Shown here in pieces: positions 36,601 to 47,171 of a stretch of 64,000 nucleotides of DNA. How positions within the stretch are numbered: position 1 is the stretch's first letter; every line of letters begins with the position of its first letter. A program made the position numbers and the translations under genes. The notes beneath the pieces were generated by a model that saw only the letters and a list, made by a program, of their open reading frames with translations, had not been told where the DNA came from and made no database searches. The stretch spans positions 1,166,501-1,230,500 of the forward strand of contig CALNXK010000030.1 of NCBI GenBank assembly GCA_942486035.1. Direction: 5' to 3'. Source of the DNA: Porites lobata (Eukaryota > Cnidaria > Anthozoa > Scleractinia > Poritidae).

Positions 36601-38246
36601 AAGTGCCACTGTCACGTCCCGGACATGCGCATTGAGTTTATCGCTTGCGGTCCGCCATTTTAGATTTTTAAAGTCTGAGGAAAAATTATCTGCGCGCTGT
36701 CTATTTTCCTTGTAACAATCATGTGCTAATTGTAGACATTGTACCCCGTTCAGTTAGTGAAAGTTTTCCATACGTTCAGATACGATTTTATTACTAAAAA
36801 AAACAGTTATTGTAGCAAAATAGCGTGACGTGTTTGATTTTGATGTGTCCGTCATCCTCACCGTGTTTGACCCTTGAACTGCAGCCCTTTATTTAAGTTT
36901 TCAGCCGCTACACACCGGTTTCACTTCTTTGGCTTTTTTGCTGCAGTCACTGTTCCCACCCTTCTTCTTCTTTGTCTGCTTTAGTCTTTATATCAATAAC
37001 ACATGTGTCCGTGATGTTTTTCTTTCTGAGAGCTCGCTTAATGGACACCATGGCAATGGGGCATGCCCCGTGGTGTCCGTATTAACCCTCTTTCACTGTA
37101 TATTAAACGCAGCTTTGTCACAAGTTGCCTCCGATTCTCATGTTATTAAAAGATGCGAAATTTAAGTTACTTTTTACTATAGTCACAAATTGCTAATACT
37201 GCAAATAATCAATCTGACGCCCCCTCTAACGCCTCTTGTCTAGACTAACAAACGCCTCCCTTGTCGTTTTAAGCTTGCATTAGACTAATTAGTAAAATCC
37301 AACCAGTGGTCTATTATCAATGCTGCGTTATGATTGGCTGAGCTACTACTAGGCTATATGTTATAGCCCACTAGTAGTGAAAAGCGCCGGCTTTTTTGGC
37401 GGCAAAAAAGGATTAAAGTCGAGCTTTAACTAGGTAAGGTAGTTTTGTCTCGATATTTTTGACCAACTAGATGGATTTTACTTAAAACAATTATTGCTCT
37501 TGCCCTCATGGTCTCTGAGTCAATAGCCCATTCGGCCTACGGCCTCATGAACCAAGAACGAGAAGTCTAAACACTACTGCCAAGCTGATTCAGAAAAACG
37601 TATATTGTTTTTTCTTAACAATATTTCGGCTGGCCATACCAGCCTTCTTCAGGTTTACAGATGTTACTGAACTTATGTAAGAATCACAATATTATATAGA
37701 TGGAGAATGTCGCAATGAAAATTGTTTAAAAGGGAGAGGCGGAAATGACGTACAACACAAAAACTGGAAAGGAAAAATACTAAGGATATGGATTACAATA
37801 ATTCGTCACGACGGTTTAGGCCATGAGGTTCAAGAATCATGGCCTTATCTATCAAATTCGACTCCCTGGCCTTACGAACTAAGTGACGTGAAGAATGAAT
37901 TTTCTCTAATGGGATTAACTGCATGTCAGTATGAGAATAGTTTAGAGTGAGAGAGAAAGTGTTCAGAAACAGTAGTGGGTTTAAGTTAAATGTTAGTTTT
38001 GGCGACTGCACGTCTGTGTTCGTTAAATCTGTCCTTGAGACGTCGCTTAGTTTCACCTATATATTAAATTACAACGGTTACATTGAACCATGTAGATAAC
38101 ATTTTTAGTGTTACAAGTAATGTGTGAAGTGATGGAGCGTGTTTCACCTGTAGCGTAAAAGGTATAACTTGTGAGGCCGTTAGTAATGTATGGACAAGTG
38201 GCACCATTCTGTCCACAGCGGACGGCCTCATGGGCTATTGACTCAG

Positions 38247-38280
<34 letters not shown>

Positions 38281-41200
38281 CTAAATAGTCTTATAGACGC
38301 CCCCATGACAATTACTCAAAACACTACTCTAGGAAATAGCGAAAAGGAGCAAAATCATTCAATTCAGTCAGTTTCTCGCTTGATGTTGAGAGAGAGCCAT
38401 ATGATCTCTGAGCGGCCTAGACGTGCCAATGGCTGGACAAGATATTGGAGAGATTAAGTTTCACGTTTACGGCAAACGTCAGATTCAAGTTGACAATATC
38501 TCAAAGTAGAAAATTAACAGATAAAAACAGCTGAAAACAGTTGTTATGGATAAAAAAAAAAATTGCGTGAAACCACTAATTTATGTGTAAAAATAATGAA
38601 CAGTAAACGACAAGTAAAGGAGAAACTTGGTCACGTGGTACAAATTCGCCTTTGCCGTTGTGACGTAAACGTGATGCTTAATTATAACCTCGCTATTTTG
38701 CTTTTTAAACCCTATATTGATATTATCTCCGAAAACATATTAGTTTTGTTGAGAAATTAAATAAACTCCCCTGGCGGCTATTAGATCATTTTAAAGGTTT
38801 TCAAAACTGAAGCTTTTTTATTGATGTGGAAGTTTATGTTTTAAATGACCTGTTTCGCTTTTTCGTTTATAATACATAGGGTGTAATGTTAAAGTTTGTC
38901 GTAGATTAATTATTAAGAGTCTATTGATTTCGACACGGTTTTGTACAACTTGAAAAAAAGGGGGGAAATGGGCAAAGGAAAATCATGCTGGATAAAATCC
39001 TGTAATGCTAAAGGTGATTTTTAGCACAACACAGTGCTGCAATATTGGAACAATGTTGTAAACATTCGAAACAATGTCCGGCGCAATAATGTTGCAACGC
39101 TGTGTTGCGCTGAAAATCGTCGTTGCGAATCGTCTCGTGTAACATCACCTTTAGCATTGCACGATTTATTTTTTGTTTACAAGTTTATTAACCAGAGCTT
39201 TGCTTTTAGCCCTGGCTAAATCTATATATTTTCACATCGCGCGGAATGCCTATTGTTCTAGGGACATTAACATCCAGTTCAACAAATCTCGTAGATCTGT
39301 CATATTACGCGCAATCATGCAGAGACTCTATGAAAGCGCTTTAAGGTGGCCCGAACCTATTTATTTGCGCGTTGGTTATGTTTTTGAATCGGGTTTTTCG
39401 GCAGGAATGATTTGACCTATTTCTATGATTTTTGGCATCCTTAATAAAGTATGGTCGAACTTTAAGAAAATGCTATTGACTTTCTTCTAGGTATAAAAAC
39501 GTTTGAAATATCGGCATTTGTTTAAAACCGCACTTTTACAAAAAATGTCAATAATTTCAAAACCCTAAGACAGATTTTTCTCTAACTTCGGCAAATAAGC
39601 CTCAGAGCTCTCTAGTTTTATATTTGCAAGTTTGAAGTCAATCGTGACCGTAGAAGTCGCTGCACAAATAGCTGGTCAAATTTAACCTTAAAATGCAACG
39701 CTAACACATTTGTGAAAGTTGACACACAAACCCAGAGGACAACTGCCGACAGACTATCTGCTATCTGCAAGGGTATTCTTAGTCTGCTACACAGCCGTTT
39801 TTAGTGTCGTCACGCAACGCTCCTGCCCACTAACTATTAGTGGGAAGGAACGTTGAGTGACGACACTAAAAACGGCTGTGTAGCAGACTAGGGTATTCTT
39901 CCCCAAAGCGTCATTTGCAAGAAATTGAGTGATCAGAAACCTACGGCGAATACAGTTTGCAATATAAGAAGGACAACTTTATGCTGAATGCAGGGCAAGA
40001 TTAATAACTTCTATTTATCAAAGTTGCTGTGTATTTTCCCTTCTCGTTTCGCAAAAAACCTCAACAAAGCACGATGTAACATCCACGGAAATCTCCTACC
40101 AGTTTTCATCACTAAAGACTCCTGTCTTGCTGAGAAATAAAGCCACCAACTCCAGTTTCAACAGATCAATTTTCAGCTGCAACGAAAACCCTTGTATTAG
40201 GTAATTTATTCAAGTTTGAAAGATTTGCCATCACATTCGCATGCGCATTTTGCCATTGGGGATAATGAAAAGAATAAGACGATTGTCATATTTTCTTCAT
40301 CTTTATCCCCAAGTGGGAAACTTCCCGTGCGAATGTGATGTCAAGTCTAAAAACCTTGAATAAATTACCAAGCACAAAGACTTGCAGTGCAGCTGAAATA
40401 TGGACGGTTAGAAGTACTGGAGTTGGTGGCTTTATTTCTCCTCGAAACGGAAACTTGCGACGCCAAAAACTCTTGAGAGTTTTTCGTAGATAATGTAATT
40501 GGCCTTGTTAAGATAGGTTTCGAAAAGAGAGGGACAAATACAAAGTGAGTTTGATAAATAGAAACTCTTTTATCTTGCCCCGCATTCAGCATAAAGTTGT
40601 TCACAAATGTGTTAGCGTAGCATTTAAGGTTAAATTTGACCAGCATTTTGTGCAGCGAGTTCTACGGTCACGATTGCCTTCAAACTTGCAGATGTAAAAC
40701 TAGAGAGCTCTGAGGCTTATTTGCTGAAGATAGGGAAAAATCTGTCGTGGGATTTCGAAGTTATTTACAGTTTTCGTAAAAATGCGGTTTTAAACATATG
40801 CAGATATTTCAAAGGTTTTAATACCTACAAGAAAACAAATAACCTTTTCTTAACGTTCCATTATTCTTTATTAAGGATGCCAAAACTCATAGAAATCGTT
40901 TGAATCTTTTATTCTGAAAAACGCAAATCAAAAACATAACCAACACGCATATAAATAGGTTCGGGCCACCTTAACCATTGGTTGCCAAGAATGGACGAAG
41001 ATGTTCATTTTAATGGCAAACTAAGCAATGATTTGTCATTTCAGTACGTTATTGTTTTTTTTGTGTGTGTGTCCGTGACATTTTTTCTGAGAGCTTGCTT
41101 AACGGACACCATGACATACTCGTTGGTGTCCGTTGATTAACCTTTTTCCACTGTATGTTAAACGCAGCTTTGTCAGAAGTTACCACCGATTCTCATGTTA

Positions 41201-44200
41201 TTAAAAGATGCGAAATTTTAATTACTATTTACCATAGTCACAAAATGCTGACAGTATCGTAAATAATTAAATTGACGCCCCCCTCTAACGCCTCTTGTGT
41301 AATAAACGCCCCTCTCTGAGCATACGTGTCATCTAATGAAAAAAGCCTTAAACAGATCCCTTAAACATCTGTTTTAGAAGCAGCAGGGTAGAGTCCAACT
41401 GTCTGTTTTAACGAGACCTTATATCAACAATTCTAAAGATTTGTAAACATGTATCAGCAGAGATGAAATGCTCTAGACTAAACATTGATAGAAAAAAATG
41501 AGCAGGAGTTTCGCCGAGAGTTTTAATACCTGATAATATACGCCTGTGAGTTTTTTTGAACGCCTTCAAAAGCTCTGATATATATCAACTCTTTCTAATA
41601 TTTAGATTTGGGGTTCTTTTGTGTAAAACATTGGACGTAAATTTTATCTGTGTCTTAGCAAATGTAAAGACACTCATTAGACATTAGGACGGAATCCATC
41701 AGGAAATTGAGTAATTTTAATTTTAAGTGGACAAAAACCTTTTACCAGAATCATTTAAACAATATCGCATTTTTTTTTTACATTTTTCAAGGCCTACAAA
41801 TACAATGAGTTATCTGCAATAACACCAAAGACAATTTGTCACGAGAGACCGAGAAAATAAATTTCAAATTTCACAAGAATTGTGAAAACACAGGTAAAAT
41901 TCTGAAAATTTCATTTGTAAGATGTCATTTTGTGAATTTTGACATTTATTTTCTCGGGCCCATAAGAAGTTTTCTTTGGTGTTATTGCAGATAACTAATT
42001 ACATATATAGCCTTTGAAAAATGTAAAAAAGAACGCAATATGCTTTAAATTATTCTGGTACAAGGTTTAAAATTACTCAATTTTCTGATGGATTCCGTCT
42101 TAATTTCTCTTGTTTTTTTCTCAATGAATTTTTAATGACTTTTTGAAGATCGGTCCATATTTTCTCTCAGTATCATTTTTTTTTAATTTGGTGATTTTAG
42201 ATAGCGCAGCCCATTTCTTTTACCGAGCTTGACAATGAAAGAAGATAAAGATCTTTACTCGTCGTACATTGCCAACTGCGTCTTCAACGCCTGCTCATCA
42301 TATGCAGCCATCATGCTGAACAGTTTAACAATTTATGCTCTAAGAAAAACTTCGTCGCTGCCCAAATCTTTAAAACCACTGCTTATGAGTCTAGCTGTTT
42401 CTGATTTAGCTGTTGGCTTACTGGCACAACCGTTGTACATCGCTGTTACTGTCACTGAGTTCGAGGAAAACTCCCAAAGCAATCGGTATTTTGATGTCAC
42501 TTACAAAGTGTACTTGTTCGTAGTTAATTTACTTACTTTTGCTTCATTCTTTGGAGTGATGGCTCTAAGCGCAGATCGATTCTTGGCGATCCATCTTCAT
42601 CTTAGATACCAGGAACTTGTGACATACAAGCGAGTTGTTATGGTGGTGTTTACGATGTGGGCTGTTAGCACCAGTCTCGCAACATTGAGACTGTGTATTC
42701 CAAAAAATATTTGCTACCTGATTTTTTACGCGATTTACGTTTGCTGTTTCTTAGCTACAACGGCTATTAACTACAGGATATATGTAACGTTACGACGCCA
42801 CGCAAACCAGATTCGAGCTATGCAAGCCCAGCAAGCACCACAAGATGGCGAAATGGCAAATACAGCAAGTCTAAGAAAATTTGCTGTCGGAACATTGCTC
42901 GTGTATCTAGCTTTTGTGATTTGTTATTTGCCAGACTGTTGTAGGTTATTTATATTTGCAGTCTCGAAAACCAGTACCTCTAAAGAGATTTTACGTCTAT
43001 ACACTTTGACTTTGTGGTTTCTTAACTCGTCTTTGAATCCCGTGATTTACTGTTGGAAGATGAGACCTGTTCGACTCGCTGCCGTAGACATATTACGGAA
43101 GATTTTGTGAAGCTATTGTAGTTCACTAGGTAACTTTCCTGAATGTGCGGTGTATTTTAGTAAGATCACACAGCCATTGTTAAACTTTTTCTATCGCACT
43201 CTGTCACTGTTATAATTGTCGAACTTTGTTAGAAAATTGTCGCATTTGTACAGAACACTTGTCTTGTCGCTCTTTGCTGTATTTGTCGCACATTGGAATA
43301 ACACCTCTCGTATTATGTGATAAAGACAGAAATAAACTTGAGTGTTAGTTTGTCTTGTTGGCAGAAATGAAGCTACTATCTGCTAAACACAGAAATTCGT
43401 CTTTGCAAAAGTCTCTGCAGGATAGACACAGGTTTTATTGAAAAAATAGGTGCCTCTATAATGTACTGGCTAGCTGTATAGTACAGGCCGTAAGATTTTC
43501 TTTTCTCATGGGTTCTGTATGTTAATTAGCCAGAGAAAGATGAACATGGCCTACGTCTTTGAACAGATGTTTGGCAAGATGGCTATAGCAGGAGGGAAGG
43601 GTGGCTCGAAACGCAAGTAGATCTTTTCTTTAGCCTTCATGTGAATCTCATTCTCTCCTTCCACTAGTAAACTAATTATAAAGAATTAGCGGCGTTTCCC
43701 CTCTCCTCAGTCTCCGAGTGGTATCAATGCACGTCAAGTCTGCTCCATGTAGTACATTTTAAACCAGAATGTTCCAACGCTCACATGCATTTTGCTTTCC
43801 CGGGGCCACTGTTTACTCGTTTTAGTTAATTATTTTCTTGTAGAATGTCTTACCTGGACATTTTCCCATTTGATTAGACAAGTAAGATTTGAAAGGTACT
43901 TGCCCAACAACAAAACTGATCTGCTTGTCCCGGGCTACCGAACGTGACTTTCTTTTTCAGTAGTGGGTTAATCTTGACTGAAATAATGTTGGTATTCAGT
44001 TCTCAAGAATTAGTTATGTTATTGAAATCATTTGTCTTCATTTGACAATAATGCCTTGTTCATTGTACTAATCTGCTGCTAAAAGACCTACTCATTCACC
44101 TTCACAGCTATTCTTTGAGTCAAACATGACGTAAATTCCGAAGTGCTGTACTTTCCTGTAGTGTTTCAAGAAATACTTAGCTTACTGGTTTAGTATTTGT

Positions 44201-47001
44201 TTTTTAATTATTCTATGACACACTCATTTCTCAGGTAAAGCGACAAGTACAAGCACAAACAGAACTCAGAGACGAAGGTAAGTGCGCCAAAGGAGAGGAT
44301 GAGCTTACTTTATGACCTGTTCACTTGAAAAATACTAAATTTCACGTTGCAAAACATAGAAAAACACATAGTACCATGTGAAAGTACTGCTAGAGAGGTT
44401 CTTTTGAATGGTTACACCATAGGATTTCGTCCACATTCTCAAAAGTTAAATATACGAGACATGTCTCCATAGTTGACTGTGGAAATAACAGGGCTAGCTA
44501 TTTCACTTGCAAAAGCTCTTAAGAAAGTTACCACAAAAAAAAAAATTGTGTTACAAATTATGACTTGGTGGTAAGCAAACAGCACAAATGAAACTACGGC
44601 ACCTTAGATTTGATTTGTTACTTTTTGGCGCTCAATACGTGCTTGGAAACCGCCTTGCGTAGAAAATATTGCACCTTTCGAGTCTTATTATGGATGTATC
44701 ATTTTGTTGGTCCCCAATAGACCCAATGCAAAAATGGCTGCCTGATTAATATTCTATTGTTTAACAACTGCATCGCTAAAATAGAGGTTGGGTGCCTGGA
44801 GTATCCAGGGGTTCCACTATTAGCAGCCAGCCCCTAGATTGAAATAATGCCCCCATGACTGGCACAACAGCGCAACCCAGCCATTAGCCCCTACACGAAA
44901 GGAAAGGAACAGGCACCCGTCACACTGAAAACATCAGTGGAGAAAAAACAACAAAGCCTAGGGGAAGGAGAGGGAGGCGGGGGAGAGAAAACGGCTGTCA
45001 GAACCCCACCACGAAGGAAACTGAACGCGCCAATAAATCGCGTGATCTATGTAGTCAGCTACTGGGCATGCGCTTGCCAAAGACCGCTGACCTCTGGCAC
45101 GTAAGGCGCTCTTAGTTGTTAACTCCTTTAAATTGCATATAAATGCATTTAAATTTAAATTAGCCTGACCAGCCTCGTTCTTCAGTACAAAATTCAGAAG
45201 AATATATTATCTCAAGCGAGGCTAGTCAACTTACATGTAATTTTAATTTAAACAAAAGAATATTAATCCAGCAGCCATTTTTTGGGGTCCATCGGGCTCT
45301 TCAATCCCGTAATCGCGATAGTTATTATTAGCATCCCACCTCGCACGCATACCTTCAACGGTAATGTAGGAGCCGTTCGCAAGGTGTGTCCTCCAATCCC
45401 GAATCTCGCCACGATTTTGCTTTAAAATCCCGGATCTCGAAAAACCTTTTAGGGACCCTCCACTTTGTTGCTTCTGTCAGTCGTTGTTTTCTCTTGTCAG
45501 CCTCACTGCCTATGGTAATTAATTGTTGATTTTTTGGATTTGCTCGTAGGTACAGCATGGTACAACTACGACAATGCCAACGACTGTGCCAATTACTGCC
45601 CAGATCTCCAAGTAAGTACTCGGTGAGCAGTTAGTTGTGGACGGAAGCTGGTAACAAGGTTACCGCTCCTGGGAACGAACTTGTTACTTATGATGTAACT
45701 TAACGATGTAGGCAGCTTTTACCTGACGTATTGCTTATCAACAAACGGTTAACTGTAACCCTCTGATCAATGAACGATATAATCAGTTTGTTCTATGTCT
45801 TAGCTAAATCTTAGTGATTTCTCGCTCCATGATCGGTCAATTTTTGGTCCGTGGCGTAATGTATGAACCGAAGTTCAAAGGGAACTTATCTTCCTCCTCC
45901 TTTAATTCTGCTGCTGCAACTAACAAGTCGATCTCGACAGAAAAAGCCATCAAGTGAAGTGTAATTGTAATTAATAAGGCGCTTTGGTCTGTTTGCTCCA
46001 TTAATAATAATAATAATAATACAATCAGGCGCATATTTCTTGTTGTACTGAAAAAAAAGCTTTGTAATAAAATTAATATCTTTTAAAAAATAAGTATAAT
46101 TTTAGCACCCCGTATAGTGCATTACTCTTTCTTGCGTGATAAATCATGGACTAGGGACCTTACGATCCGACAACGTTGACGTCCATGAAAACGTCGCTGA
46201 AAAATAGACTTCTCATCACTTTAAACTTTTTGAGATTATCCCAAGTCGTTCTGTTACTTAAAAGAAGGGCATTTAGGTTGGAGCTCACGAGAGTGGAACC
46301 GCACCCCGAGATGGTAGAATTTATCCCTTTTCCGTTCCCGTTCTCAAGTTAACTTGGTCATTTCACGTCGTAGTCGTGCAGGGACGACAAAGAAATGTAG
46401 AGAAAAGCGTGTTGCGCGTGCGGAGTTGTTGAAGAACTCATTGCACCTATTGATTTTTAACGTTCCCGTCGCCGTTGTAGTTTCGTTAGGTCCCTACTCA
46501 GGAGTGACAGGCATACCAATTTTGTAGTTAACGGTAACGAATGTATTCATATTAAACACCTTGACTAAAATTATCTTTTAGCGATAGCCACGCCAATTGA
46601 ATTCTTTTGTTCTTTCAGGAGGGTGATGACGGCGATGATGATGATGTGTTCGATGGTGGTGATCGATCAGGAGATGTACCGGGTGGAGATTTCACCCAAG
46701 CAGAGTTTCCCATGTCTCAGGATACCACCTTTGGTGACTCCTCGTCCCAGGCTCTTAGCTTCACGAACGAGAGCGTAGTGGATCAAACGCTCTTTACAGG
46801 GGATGGCCTGGTTGCGCAGCCTAATAAGGTACTGTCGTACATCAACTTGTGGACCAATCAATGAATAGGCCATTTCCCAGTTCCAAAGACTCCCACTTCA
46901 AAACGAGGCAAAGTGCAAACCTTTCTTGTAAAAATGATTTTTGCATGAGATTAGTATAGGTAATAGCATGATTTGTAGTGATATTTCGAAATTGTTATAC
47001 G

Positions 47002-47034
<33 letters not shown>

Positions 47035-47138
47035 AGACAATTTTGAAATATCACAAGAGTGGTATTTATGCCAAATATCGCGTACAAATCATGCTATTAT
47101 TTGTTTATACTATTACCCACACAAGGTTTGTAATTTTC

Positions 47139-47171
<33 letters not shown>

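Larger units (their letters stand above)
36533..44234. other. NCAPH intron 14, gene- and transposon-bearing
   Basis: At 7.7 kb this is the longest intron of the gene. In order it contains a duplicated block (37007-37239), a palindromic element split by a Penelope fragment (about 37285-38290), a GGTGAT MITE (39013-39149), a 1.6-kb TTAA foldback (39345-40970) with a nested palindrome, the second duplicated block (41071-41299), a terminal-repeat element (about 41690-42105), and the intact GPCR gene (42235-43110). Confidence 0.85.
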
